Positions 23,401-34,299 of a stretch of 64,000 nucleotides of DNA are shown piece by piece. The notes beneath the pieces were generated by a model that was not told where the DNA came from, searched no databases, and saw only the letters and a list, made by a program, of their open reading frames with translations. Source of the stretch: Ilyonectria destructans. Lineage: Eukaryota > Ascomycota > Sordariomycetes > Hypocreales > Nectriaceae. Both the position numbers and the translations under genes were made by a program. Position 1 is the stretch's first letter; each line of letters begins with the position of its first letter. The DNA lies in contig JAHEWK010000004.1 in the NCBI GenBank assembly GCA_020740775.1, positions 1 to 64,000 on the forward strand. Direction: 5' to 3'.

Positions 23401-26385
23401 ATTATAAAGATATATTAAAATTCTTTAGTTTTTAGCTTTTTAAATACTTTAATTAATATACTGTTATTAAATAGAAATAAAATATCTCTAATTCTATCTT
23501 CTTAATAGATAATATTAAGTATAGCTACTTACTGCTATATCAGTTTAATTTAAGCCTTAAGTAGCTTATAGAGTAATACCTAAAGATATAATTTAATTTT
23601 ATATCTAATAATAATTATCTTATAAAAATAGTAACTAAAAGCCTAAAAGTTTAATAAATAAGTAAAGTACTCTATTAATAAACTGATTTTATTTAGAATA
23701 TAAATATACTATATTTAATAGAGTATTTAATATTTTACTCTTTTTTTATACTTTTTCTAAATCTCTTATTACTTTATTTAAATAATAAATATAGATATAG
23801 CTATTATAGCTACTATATTTTATACTGTATTTTAATTTATTAATTTATATATACTTTCTCTATTACCTAATAAATATTAAAACTTAAAGTTACAGTAAGA
23901 TATAATATAGCTCTATAAATACTATATATAAAGAGAAAATAAATATATAATTTAATTTATATACTTAAAGTTAGTACTCTTTCTAATTTTTAAATTTACT
24001 GGATTTTTAGTAGTTAAAAAATAGCTAATTGCTACTTACTCTATTAGTTAATTAATAGTTACTTTATATTATATTAGTGTATTTTAGTATTCTATTAAAA
24101 TTTAATAGATATCTACTAAATATTACACTATATATCTTTAGGGGATAATATTAAAAGAGATATCTTTATTATATTTATTTATAAAAACCTTAAGGTAATT
24201 AACCTCTTTAGTAATATATCTATTATTATAATTAAATTTTATTTCTTTAAGATTCTATATTTAGTATAAATATAATTTATTTTACTATAAAAGCTTTAGC
24301 TTATTTACTATTTTTAAATAAATATAGTTAAATTCTATACTGCTATTTATTAATATAGTAAGCTAATATCTTTTAATTTATATTTAAATTTCTAAGTAAT
24401 CTATTTTTATACTTTCTATAATATATAGAGTTTTTATTAAAATTTTTACTTTTTTTAGCTTTAAATTTATTTATTACTCTATTATAAAAAGTAAGAGTAA
24501 TTTTTTATCTATAATTAAATTTTCTTATACTATTTTTAATCTTTAGTTTATCTATTAATTTATTAAAAAGAATTAAATATATTTTTAAATATTTTATATA
24601 ATTATTTATAAATAACTTTTTCTTTTTAAGTATATACTATATATTCTTTAGTTATATAATCTATTATAAATTATTCTTTATATATATTATTAAGTATAGA
24701 TATAGATATATATTTTTTCTTTATTCTTTTTATATAAAGAGAATTCTTTTTTATTTATATTTTCTATAATTACTTTACTTACTTAATATTATAATAAGTT
24801 TCTTTTTCTAATTAAATATAGATTTTTCTTTTTAATTATTTTAAGTTAATTTTCTATTTTTCTTTATTAAATATTATTATTAGATAATTTATTATATTTA
24901 GTTTTTTCTAAAAAGTAAATTTATATTTTTCTTTTTTAATACTATAAATATACCTTAATTTTTATATAAATTTAATATATTTAATATTAGCAGTTTTAAG
25001 AGTTTTATAACTCTTATATATATTATTATAGAAATTAAATTATTTTAGCTTTTAAAATAGTAATATAAAACTTAAAGTACTTTTTTATATTTTTATAATA
25101 CTTTATATTATTTTTTATATATAATTAAATAATAGAAATATCTAATAGTTTTAAAGAGTAATAACTATAAATCTATTTATTCTTTAGGTAGTAATAATAT
25201 TATAGATAGTAGTATAATATCTATAAAATTTAATTATATTCTTCTATATTTAAATAGAAAATAAGATAATTTTAAAATTCTTTTTTTAATTTTACAGTAA
25301 AGTATTTTATTATTTCTTTATAAGCTATTAATATATTATACTTTTAGTTTTTTATTATTAATTATCTTACTTATTAAATATAGCTTTATTTTACTATAGT
25401 TTTTTTATTATTATCTAACTTATTTCTTTCTAAATACTAAATATATATTTCTCTATATAGAAGTTTAATTTCTTTTTATTACTAAAGTTAGAATATTTAT
25501 TTCTAATATTATAGTTATCTAGCTATTTATTTAGAATATTATTATATATATTTAATACTTTTTATATTTCTTATTAATAAATTTCTAGTTACTTTTCTTA
25601 TTATATTATAGTTATTATTCTTAATATACTTAATATAATTTTATCTATTAGTAATTTTAATATTAGTATTTATACTTTTTACTTTTTTTTTCTATTATTT
25701 TTTAAAATAGATTCCTCTAAATAAAATACTTTTACTTCTTTTTAAAATAGATATTATTATCTACTTTATATTATTATAATAATTTATATTTATACTGCTA
25801 TTTTAAGTTCTTTCTATCTTTAAATAGTATTAATTAATTATTATTTAATATATATAGATTAAAATTATTATTCTTTTTTAAATTTACAGTATTCTTATAT
25901 AAAATATCTCTTTTTATTATAATTATAATATATAATATTCTTTTTATTTTAAAGCTATTTTTATATAGCTTTAAATTCTATAGATTTAAATTATATTCTA
26001 TAGAAGGTATTTCTATAAGAATTACTCTAATAGCTGCCTTTTTATTCTCTATTAAATTCTTACTAATAAGAATAATAAGAATTATATAGAGTATTTTACT
26101 CTTTTTATTATTTTACAGTTTTTTTTCTATATTTTTTATACTGTTATTTATTAATTTTAATAGTTATAGTAATATACTCTATAAAAGTATTAAATTAATT
26201 AGCCTTATAAAGCTTATTTTTAACTTTATTTTTTAGTTTTTAGTAGAATATTTTTATAAGTATATTATTATTCTACTTAAATTTAGTAGTAATTTATTTA
26301 AATATAATAATATAGATAGCAGCTAAATAAGTTTATTTAATTATATAGATTTTAATAGCTATCTATCTTTCTCTATTAATTATAC
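20475..26385. repeat. AT-rich, RIP-decayed repeat block
   Basis: About 5.9 kb of very AT-rich DNA with no frame above 60 codons. A minus-poor, plus-strand frame around 22,640-23,030 reads as protein with mainly TAG/TAA interruptions (for example VEQYTLLFIKLL after correction-free reading around a stop), but I do not recognise it. The rest, especially 23.7-26.3 kb, is too decayed for any call. Confidence 0.75.
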
Positions 26386-26387
26386 TA

Positions 26388-26463
26388 CCTATAGAATCTT
26401 ACTAAGTAGCTTTACTACTTAGTAGAGCTGAAAAATCTAAAATAATTAGAAAAAGTTAAAATA
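26388..26463 (+). repeat. Left terminal inverted repeat of pogo/Fot1-type transposon
   Basis: The repeat begins CCTATAGAATCTTACTAAGT and ends GTTAAAATA. It pairs with 34222-34297 in inverse orientation over its whole 76-bp length, with only C/T and G/A differences. Confidence 0.85.
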
Positions 26464-27177
26464 GTATAACCCCTTTAAAACTACAGCTAAAAATAGCCTC
26501 TAATACTGCAATTAATTCTAACAGTTATTTAAGCAATTTTATTACTGAGAAAATAGATATCCTAGAAGCTAAAGGTCTTATGAAAATAACTATATTATTA
26601 AATACTGTAAAAAATATACTTTTACGCTGGAATTACAGCCTGTATACAGATATATAACTAACTTAGCTAGATCTTTAAGGCCGCCCTACTACTGTAATTT
26701 ATATAGTATTATATCTATAAGAGCTATTATAATTCCTAAGGTTATAGCGGAATATCTTTAGGTTTTTTATTATATACTTATATATAGGCTGGCAATATTA
26801 TATATAGTATTTTAAGTATAGTATTTCTAGCCTCTTATTTACTTCTTCCGACTAATTAGATAGCAGTAAGAATTATTCCTACAGCTATAAATTTTATAAT
26901 ACTATAATAATTTCAATATTATTATTATTACCTAACTTGCCTCTATTGTATATATTATTTTTAGACTTAAGGAAATTCTTATTAATATTATCTTTATTAT
27001 TAAAGTTGCTAAAGTTAGTAGGGCTAAAGAAAGTATTATATTTTAAGTTACAGTATAATACAGTTAGCTCTATAGCCTTAGAAAGAGATTTAGCTATATA
27101 GTGAAGCTTGTAGATAGCTGCTTAAATATAAGAATTAGGCTTAGTATCAATAATAAAGCTATTATTATATTGCCTAA

Positions 27178-27352
27178 TGTCAGATATGTCAGTGGCGAAA
27201 GTTGCCACCTATTGCCACCTATTGCCACAAGGCTTAGCAATCAGCTTCTAGCTGATTCTATACAGAAGGGACAGGGTATATAAAGCTTGCTCTGAAACCT
27301 CAAGATATAGGGGGACACAATACACAACTTTGATTCACCCTAATATTTGACA
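27178..27352 (+). repeat. 5' LTR of copia element
   Basis: 175 bp, TGTCAG...TTTGACA. It contains a short tandem TTGCCACCTA repeat (27201-27230) and a TATA box TATATAAA at 27277-27284, placing transcription start near the LTR end. Only about 60 bp separate the LTR from the gag ATG. I could not identify a convincing tRNA primer site immediately downstream. Confidence 0.95.
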
Positions 27353-27412
27353 ATTAAGAGTCTCACTGCCTCAACCCATTTTAATATCTTTGAGAATCCC
27401 TCTATCTTATCT

Positions 27413-28627
27413 ATGATACTGCATAGAAAATCCCAGAAAGAAGGTCTTACAGCCACTCTTATAAAACCTGGGGACTTCCCGGACTGGGAGCACGAATTCC
27501 TTCTTCAGGTTGACCTTCTAGGTCTGCAACAGCACCTCAAAAGGAAGATTTTCCTTGAAGAGGAACCGGCCTTCCCCGATATCAGACGACGCAAATATAC
27601 CAAGACAACAGCAGCACAACGGACCATTCGATCAGAAACACCTGAGACTGAAGGGACCAATTCAGATGACATACAGGAGACAACCAACGGAACATGGTCT
27701 CTATCTGACCTAACTGAACAAGGTCAGAAGAGCTTCCAACAGGACCTCTCTTTATATCAGCTTCAAGAAAAATCGTCAGAAAGACAGAGGAAGTCTCTGA
27801 GAACCCTCCAAGACTGGGTTATCCGAACTGTCTCTCCCAGTTACGTCCGGACCTGTTGTCAGCCACGCAAGTCGATCTATGAATGGCATAAAAATCTTCG
27901 TGCCCGATGCGGGAGGTCAGAAGCAGACGAAACACGAGATGCCCGAAACACTTACTTGACCCTCATGAAAACGCCTCCAAAGACTATAACTCAAGCGGTC
28001 AAATGGTTAGAAGATTGGGAAGAAGCCCTGGCCAAAGGACAGCAACAAAAGGTCCCAGAGACCCTCTTTTGCAGCTCCTGGGCATATGACTTCTTCAACA
28101 TCTCTTCACAACTTCTCCCTGCCTGGACGGCAGCCTATGAAATTAGCCAACAAAACCTGATCCAAGATGAATCTCTTATCTATCGAGATCTAGCGAACGC
28201 CTTCCGGAATAAGCTCAAAAATGCAGAGGCCTTACGGGGCCCAGGTCGCACGGGAAATTTCTCCCAAGGTGCATTCTCTGCGAGCTTTGCTGGGGAGGAC
28301 CCCCAGGATGATGAACCAGAGGACGCTCGCATCATTGAAGGTCAGTACCGTTCTCTGAAGAAGGAAGGGCAAAGGACGAAGCGCCAGAGGCCTCCTGAAG
28401 AACAGGATAAATGCCCGGCATGCGGCCTACCCCATGTCCTTAAGAAATGCTTCTATGTTTTTCCAAACATAGCTTGGAGAGGGTTTAGGCCTCGAGAAAA
28501 ATTTCAGATAAAAGTAAGAGAAGCCCTCGAAGAAGACTTAGACCTACAGGCACAAGTGAAAGCTCTCACTCAGAAGAAGTCCAAGATCTCGCCAAAACTA
28601 GCCATCGAAGACACCTCTGACCAATGA
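27413..28627 (+). CDS. gag: Copia Gag
   Basis: 404-residue capsid/nucleocapsid protein that packages the retrotransposon RNA into cytoplasmic virus-like particles. I chose the ATG at 27413, the first in frame after the LTR; the frame itself is open from inside the LTR. The N-terminal part has the copia Gag pattern (IKPGDFPDWEHEFLLQVDLL). The C-terminal part has a CCHC-like zinc knuckle, CPACGLPHVLKKC (C-x2-C-x3-H-x4-C), near 28411-28449. It ends at TGA 28625-28627. The next codon continues directly into pol in the same frame, so Gag-Pol could be made by stop-codon readthrough (TGA followed by CTC) or the TGA may be a recent nonsense change. Confidence 0.9.
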   Translation: MILHRKSQKEGLTATLIKPGDFPDWEHEFLLQVDLLGLQQHLKRKIFLEEEPAFPDIRRRKYTKTTAAQRTIRSETPETEGTNSDDIQETTNGTWSLSDLTEQGQKSFQQDLSLYQLQEKSSERQRKSLRTLQDWVIRTVSPSYVRTCCQPRKSIYEWHKNLRARCGRSEADETRDARNTYLTLMKTPPKTITQAVKWLEDWEEALAKGQQQKVPETLFCSSWAYDFFNISSQLLPAWTAAYEISQQNLIQDESLIYRDLANAFRNKLKNAEALRGPGRTGNFSQGAFSASFAGEDPQDDEPEDARIIEGQYRSLKKEGQRTKRQRPPEEQDKCPACGLPHVLKKCFYVFPNIAWRGFRPREKFQIKVREALEEDLDLQAQVKALTQKKSKISPKLAIEDTSDQ

Positions 28628-31600
28628 CTCTATGGGCGGCTTATCGCTAAAGTCAACGCCGCATTTGCCGTTCAAAGCGATAACTATCCCTTACGAAAAT
28701 CTCAAATCCTAGACCCCGGAACAACGATCTCAATCACAAATGACCCCAATCGACTAGCTGATCTCCAGCCGGCCCTTCCAGGCGACTTCATCTGGTCAGG
28801 TGACCGAAAGTTACCAATTTTGGGATATGGAACAATGATAGTCAGGCTGACAAGAACTCGAGCCCTGTTGCTTGAAGATGTAGCCTACTGTCCCCGACTC
28901 CTCACAACTCTAGTCTCCTTACGTCAGCTACGGAAGAAAGGACTCTATTGGGATAACAGACGTGATCCAACGACCCTCCGTCATTCCGATCAGACAATCG
29001 CCTGCACGATCAAGGACCTATACGGTCAATACGTCATTGAATACCAACTGGCAGAGATAACCCCAGCGGCTTGGGCAGCCCACAAGTTCACCTCATACAC
29101 AAAGAGGGCTCCCTTGGCAGGAGAAGCTATACGCTGGCATAACCGCCTAGGGCATCCAGGACCGCAAGCTCTTGAACACCTTGTCTCAGCATCTCAGGGG
29201 GTGCGAATTCGAGGACCAACAACCGTCGAATGTGACGCCTGTGGCCTATCAAAGATCAAGAGACAAGTCAGACGGGCTCCAAGGCAGTCTATCCAGACAG
29301 CCGGTGAACGCATCGCTATTGATTTCCATGACTATGAAGAAGGCATAGGTAGCTATACCTCACAGATGCTTCTCACCTGCCGATCAACCGGTTACATTTG
29401 GGATTACTACCTTACATCTCGGACAACGGAGGCTATTATCGCAGTCTTCAAATCCTTCTTCGAACATCTACAAGTTCAACATAACATCAAGGTCAAAGTC
29501 ATCGAATGCGACAATGAGATCACAGAGGTCAAACCGCAAGTCGGAAACTTCCTACGGAATAGAGCCACCGTCATCGAGCCCTCGGCACCGTATAGCCAAG
29601 CCCAAAATGGCGGCGCCGAACGCTCAGGGGGTGTGATTAAGGATAAGGAAAGAGCCATGCGAACAGGCTCTAAGCTCCCTCATCAGCTATGGCCAGAAAT
29701 CGGCAAAACAGCAGTTTATCTATACAACCGAACGCCAAATTACAAATCAGGCTGGAAAACACCATACGATCAACTGCATACTGCAATAGCCAGAGCCAGA
29801 GGAATTCCACAACCGGTAAAACAGCCTGACCAAACACATCTAAGGGCATTTGGTTGCAAAGCTTATGCCATGACCCCTGAGGCACAACAAAAGCTCAACC
29901 GCAAGATGCGACTCAAACCGAAAGGATGGATCAGCTTCCTAGTTGGATACAGATCCTCGAATATCTACAGGATCTGGATCCCGACAATCAATCGGATAAT
30001 CAGCACCCGAGACGTCATTTTTAATGAAGACGAGGGCTGTAACGGAGACTGGGAAAACTTCAAGGATGACCTCTTAGAGGCAGACTTAGAAGAAATCGCA
30101 CGAATTGCATCCCTCCAAGACGAATCAATTGATCAGCTAGAAGCTGAAGACTCTATTGAGGTGGCTTTTCCTGAAGAAGAAGATGAACTCACACCGAACC
30201 ATCTCATAGTGGCGATTGACGAAATCTCACAGGCAAAGAGGGCAGAATACGAAGACTTCCCCACGCCTCCAGATACACCGCCATCTGCCCTACTCGCACA
30301 ATTACCTCAAAATGTGTCAGAACAAGGGAACAGAACTATCACATGGCAAGCAGCTTTTCTAGCTGGAACCAAATCTCCTCTGCAAATCTCAACAGAACGA
30401 AAGATCCGTCAAGGGGTAAAGATGCATAGAAGTGCATTACCTCCGGCACCAATGAAGCATCAAGATCTCATAGGACATCCATTGGAAAACCTCTTCCAGA
30501 AGGCTGAAGAAATTCATCTTCAAAGCCATAAGGAAATGAGGTCATGGACTGAGATCCGAGCCAAGGACCCTCGAACATTTGATCAACAGGTCCTAGGCTG
30601 TATGTGGGTGTACGTCTATAAAACAGACAAACACGGTTACTTTCAGAAATGCAAGGCCCGGCTAGTGGTGCGAGGAGACCAACAAGCAAAAGGGAAGCTG
30701 CAAGACACATATGCAGCTACCTTAGCCGGAAGGTCCTTTCGGACCTTGATAGCTATTGCAGCAAAATTTGATCTAGAAATGATCCAATACGATGTGGTCA
30801 ACGCATTCGTACATGCCCCAATTGATCAAGACATCTTCATGCAGATGCCTCCAGGCTATAAGAAGGCAGGAACTATCCTAAAGCTCAACAAAGCTCTATA
30901 CGGACTGAGAGTCTCCCCCTTACTGTGGCAGAAGGAGCTTTCTAGGACCCTCTTAGAGCTGGGCTACAAGCCAGTTCCACACGAGCCTTGCTGCTTCAGA
31001 AAAGAAGGAATCCTATTCTTCGTATATGTCGATGATGTCATTCTGGCCTACAGGAAAACACAAGAAAACAAAGCTAAGGACCTGATCAGACAACTCCAAT
31101 TGAGATACAAACTAACAGGCGGCAACCCCGTACAATGGTTCCTTGGAATGGAAGTCATACGGGACCGACCTACAAGGAAGATCTGGCTATCCCAAGCAGC
31201 CTATATTGAGAAAATTGCAAACCTAGCTAATAAAGGAACAGCTACAGTACCAATGACTCAGTTAGAGCTACGGCCTGCCACAGGGCTAGCAACCCCAACA
31301 GAAATTCAACGATACCAACGCAAGATCGGATCAACCCTCTATATCGCAGTCAACACCCGACCTGACATTGCCTTTGCCGTCTCCAGATTGGCCAGATTCC
31401 TCACCAATCCAAGTCAAATACACCAAGAAGCGGCTGACCGCGTTATCCATTACCTCACACATACAAAGAACCTAGCTCTATCTTTCGGAGGACCCGGCGG
31501 TCTCAGCATTGCTAGCGATGCCTCTTTTGCCGACAACACAACTGATCGGAAGAGCTCGCAGGCATATACCATCAAGCTGTTCAACGGACTGATCGGATGG

Positions 31601-32020
31601 AGAGCCAGCAAACAAGACACGGTCACAACATCAACAACAGAAGCAGAGCTCCTAGCCCTAGCACAGGCAGCTAAGGAATCTCTCTTTGTGAGCCGACTGC
31701 TCAAGGAGCTGACAGTTCAACTGGATGACTTGACCATCCAGATTGACTGCGATAACACTCAGACTATCAACCTCGTGACGGCTGAGATAGCTACTTTGAG
31801 GACCAAGTTGCGGCATGTTGATATCCACAATCACTGGCTCAGACAGGAGGTTCAAAGAGGGAAAATTCAAGTCAAATACGTCAAATCAACAGACATAGTC
31901 GCAGATGGCCTGACGAAAGCACTTCCAGCCGGAAAATGGAACCGCTTTTTATATCAACTTGGATTAGAAGACGTTAGAAAGAGGCTCCAGAAGGACGAAG
32001 AAGGGCTTCAGACTCAATGA
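28628..32020 (+). CDS. pol: Copia Pol (protease, integrase, reverse transcriptase, RNase H)
   Basis: 1,130 codons in frame with gag across one TGA. The first internal ATG is at 28820, which would omit the protease, so readthrough is the more sensible expression route. The order is as follows. Protease has the active-site region ILDPGTT at about 28706-28726, with Pro where Ser/Thr is usual. The integrase zinc finger is WHNRLGHPG...CDAC. The integrase core triad is IDFHDYE, ECDNE and NGGAERSGG. Reverse transcriptase has CKARLVVRG, QYDVVNAFVHA and YVDD at about 31025-31036. RNase H has ASDASFAD and TSTTEAELLAL. The frame is full length for a fungal copia and unbroken. The protease substitution is the only suspicious residue. 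Confidence 0.92.
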   Translation, partial: LYGRLIAKVNAAFAVQSDNYPLRKSQILDPGTTISITNDPNRLADLQPALPGDFIWSGDRKLPILGYGTMIVRLTRTRALLLEDVAYCPRLLTTLVSLRQLRKKGLYWDNRRDPTTLRHSDQTIACTIKDLYGQYVIEYQLAEITPAAWAAHKFTSYTKRAPLAGEAIRWHNRLGHPGPQALEHLVSASQGVRIRGPTTVECDACGLSKIKRQVRRAPRQSIQTAGERIAIDFHDYEEGIGSYTSQMLLTCRSTGYIWDYYLTSRTTEAIIAVFKSFFEHLQVQHNIKVKVIECDNEITEVKPQVGNFLRNRATVIEPSAPYSQAQNGGAERSGGVIKDKERAMRTGSKLPHQLWPEIGKTAVYLYNRTPNYKSGWKTPYDQLHTAIARARGIPQPVKQPDQTHLRAFGCKAYAMTPEAQQKLNRKMRLKPKGWISFLVGYRSSNIYRIWIPTINRIISTRDVIFNEDEGCNGDWENFKDDLLEADLEEIARIASLQDESIDQLEAEDSIEVAFPEEEDELTPNHLIVAIDEISQAKRAEYEDFPTPPDTPPSALLAQLPQNVSEQGNRTITWQAAFLAGTKSPLQISTERKIRQGVKMHRSALPPAPMKHQDLIGHPLENLFQKAEEIHLQSHKEMRSWTEIRAKDPRTFDQQVLGCMWVYVYKTDKHGYFQKCKARLVVRGDQQAKGKLQDTYAATLAGRSFRTLIAIAAKFDLEMIQYDVVNAFVHAPIDQDIFMQMPPGYKKAGTILKLNKALYGLRVSPLLWQKELSRTLLELGYKPVPHEPCCFRKEGILFFVYVDDVILAYRKTQENKAKDLIRQLQLRYKLTGGNPVQWFLGMEVIRDRPTRKIWLSQAAYIEKIANLANKGTATVPMTQLELRPATGLATPTEIQRYQRKIGSTLYIAVNTRPDIAFAVSRLARFLTNPSQIHQEAADRVIHYLTHTKNLALSFGGPGGLSIASDASFADNTTDRKSSQAYTIKLFNGLIGWRASKQDTVTTSTTEAELLALAQAAKESLFVSRLLKELTVQLDDLTIQIDCDNTQTINLVTAEIATLRTKLRHVDIHNHWLRQEVQRGKIQVKYVKSTDIVADGLTKALPAGKWNRFLYQLGLEDVRKRLQKDEEGLQTQ

Positions 32021-32044
32021 GAAGTCATTGAATCTGAGGGGGTG

Positions 32045-32219
32045 TGTCAGATATGTCAGTGGCGAAAGTTGCCACCTATTGCCACCTATTGCCACAAGGC
32101 TTAGCAATCAGCTTCTAGCTGATTCTATACAGAAGGGACAGGGTATATAAAGCTTGCTCTGAAACCTCAAGATATAGGGGGACACAATACACAACTTTGA
32201 TTCACCCTAATATTTGACA
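32045..32219 (+). repeat. 3' LTR of copia element
   Basis: 175 bp, no difference from the 5' LTR by eye. It is preceded by the polypurine tract and followed by the duplicated target CCTAA. Confidence 0.95.
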
Positions 32220-32899
32220 CCTAAGGAGGTTAAGATACTTTTAGCTGGAGTTTTCTATATCTAGAAAGTAATTCTTCCGGCCAGTTAGCTCTAGCTACTT
32301 TTTAAATATAGGAATCTTCTTTATAATACTATTAATTTTAACTTCTTTATTAGAAGATTGCTATTCTTCCCTCAGCTTATCTATCTCTTTCTTTAAGATT
32401 ACCTAATAGCCTTATAGCTTACAGTAATAACTCTTTTCAGCCTTAACTTAAAGGGTCTCTTTCTATTGCTGCTAGATCTCAGCTAAGTTCAAACTTATAA
32501 TAAAGCAGCCTTAGGGCTTAACTAACTTACTGTAGCAACAGACTTATAATAAGCAGTTAATATATTCTGTGCGGTTATAATAGAAGGTAGTAACTTTAGT
32601 ATTAAGAATAGCAGCTTTATAAATAACTAAGCAGACCTACTAAAGAGCAGTATATAACAGCAAGTTTAGCAACTAACTGTATTTAGTATTAAGATACTAT
32701 ACAGTATCTAAGGCTCCTTAGAATTATATTTCTAGTAGAAGAAGTAACTTATAGACAGAGTTAACAGCTTTATACCACTTTTTCTATATTAATACTAACT
32801 TTATAATTACCGGTATGCTATTTAGCGGGAAGAAACTGGTTTTTTCAAACCCTAATATAATATTATATATACTGAAGCTAGTATTAAAAATCTTTTAGA

Positions 32900-34125
32900 A
32901 GGTAGAGATAAAATTAATACAGTTAAAGGTAAGGTTGCCTTTCTAAAGAGACTTATAGATAGCTACTTAATATATATTCTTTAACAGCTAAAAGATACTA
33001 ATATCTATTGGCTGTATAATATAAGTTAAATACAGTAGCAGTATTATAATTAGAATATTAAATTAGATATAATATTTAATAAACTGAAAGAATAAGTACT
33101 CTATAAAGCTATTAATAACTAAAAGGCACTAGATTTTCTTCTCTTTAGGATAGTAGTTAGGCAGCTTATTAACTGTAACTTTAGTAATACTATTAATATA
33201 CTTCTACTTATTATAACTAAATTAGTTATTAAATGTAACTTTAAGTCTTAAAGCTTATATTAACTTTATCTAGAAAACTCAGTTAAACTTATAAAGCCAG
33301 TTAAATATAACTTTAATATTACTAAATACTATATCTATCTGTATAAACTGTATATTATTATCAGCTTTAATAGCAGTAAAGTTTTCTATAGAAAATAACT
33401 TAAAGATAAGCTAGAGAGAAATAAAGTTTCCTACTATATTTCCTATACCAATAAGGGTATAAAACTTACAATTAGCTGAATTTAGAACTTTAGGGCAAGA
33501 GGTATATATTATATGTATAATAAGAACCTATATAGTCTCTTAAAGGCAGCTAATTTAAAAGCTGGCTTTATCTTTATTCTAGATCTCTAAGGTATTAATT
33601 CTCTTACTTTTAATAAGTTCCTTAAGATCCTTAAAGAATATAGTTATATCAGTAATATCTGTTAATTTAAATAACTTCTATAACTTTTTAATAGCCTTTA
33701 GAAATAAGCTATAAAGCTTTAGGTAGTCTTTATAAAACTGGGGATATTAGGCCTTTAAGACTGGAGTTAATTTTAAGTCTCTTTAAAGCTAAAAGCTATT
33801 TGTAGCTGCCTTAACTTACAGCTTAAAGGCAGGAAATCCAGCGTATTCTATCCACTAAATATACACTGCAATAGTATTACCTTTAGCAGGTATTAATAAT
33901 ATCGGGCGGCCTTAAGACTGGGATATATCGAAAGAGTTACTTTTTAGCTTCTTTAGCTGCCTATAGACTTTACTTATACTGACTTTATAGATATATACAG
34001 CAGTATAAAGAGAGAGAGGGTTTTTTCTAACTTAAAGGTAGGTATTAATAGCTCTCTAGTGCAGAATCTTATAGGCAGCCTTTTAGCTTTAGATTTACTT
34101 AATAGTATCAGCAGAAATTATTATA
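32900..34125 (-). pseudogene. Decayed pogo/Fot1-family (DDE) transposase
   Basis: One minus-strand frame from about 34,125 to beyond 32,900 is readable through more than twenty TAA/TAG (rarely TGA) stops. The order is that of pogo/Fot1 transposases. First comes an N-terminal helix-turn-helix (about 34,060-33,905, with SKVYRQLKKLKSN and GRP). A CENP-B-like region follows (YAGFPAFKL, YPQFYKDYLKL). The first catalytic Asp region is NKDKASF at 33551-33577, then FTAIKADNNIQF, a degraded second Asp region at 33093-33119, and the typical YIIQPIDISIF...LKNIY motif at 33020-32960. Nothing here can be functional. The C-terminal end is probably continued on the far side of the copia insertion, but I cannot read it securely. 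Confidence 0.8.
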
Positions 34126-34221
34126 AATATATTTAGTATAGATTATATCTTATAGTATTAATAAAATAATTAATTTTATATAGTAAAGTATTAATATTTA
34201 TAATAGCTTATAGTAGTAGGG

Positions 34222-34297
34222 TATTTTAACTTTTTCTAACTATTTTAGATTTTTCAGCTTTACTAAGTGGTGGAGCTACTTAATAAGACTCTATAGG
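34222..34297 (-). repeat. Right terminal inverted repeat of pogo/Fot1-type transposon
   Basis: Read on the minus strand it begins CCTATAGAGTCTTATTAAGT. It is the partner of the left repeat. The outside TA is at 34298-34299. Confidence 0.85.
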
Positions 34298-34299
34298 TA

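Larger units (their letters stand above)
27178..32219 (+). mobile_element. Intact Ty1/copia LTR retrotransposon
   Basis: A complete 5,042-bp element. It has two 175-bp LTRs that I find identical base for base, TG...CA termini, a flanking 5-bp target duplication CCTAA (27173-27177 and 32220-32224), gag and pol in copia order (protease, integrase, reverse transcriptase, RNase H), and a purine-rich tract GAGGGGGTG before the 3' LTR (32036-32044). The base composition is balanced, in sharp contrast to the AT-rich host DNA, and no RIP damage is visible. Identical LTRs mean recent insertion. It lies inside the decayed pogo/Fot1-type transposon. Confidence 0.95.
26388..34297 (-). mobile_element. RIP-decayed pogo/Fot1-type DNA transposon split by a copia insertion
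   Basis: Two 76-bp terminal inverted repeats (26388-26463 and 34222-34297) match at all but about seven positions, and every difference is a transition. Both ends are flanked by TA (26386-26387 and 34298-34299), the target duplication expected of Tc1/mariner-pogo elements. Without the copia element and its duplicated target, the transposon is about 2.86 kb. A transposase relic is readable on the minus strand. The element was heavily mutated before the copia insertion, because the copia copy is pristine. Confidence 0.85.

Noticed and set aside
27101..27412. Extension of copia gag into the LTR (TTG start at 27347) and a 60-codon frame at 27101
   Set aside because: The LTR contains the promoter and TATA box. 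The first sensible ATG is 27413, and the upstream frame crosses the host/LTR junction.
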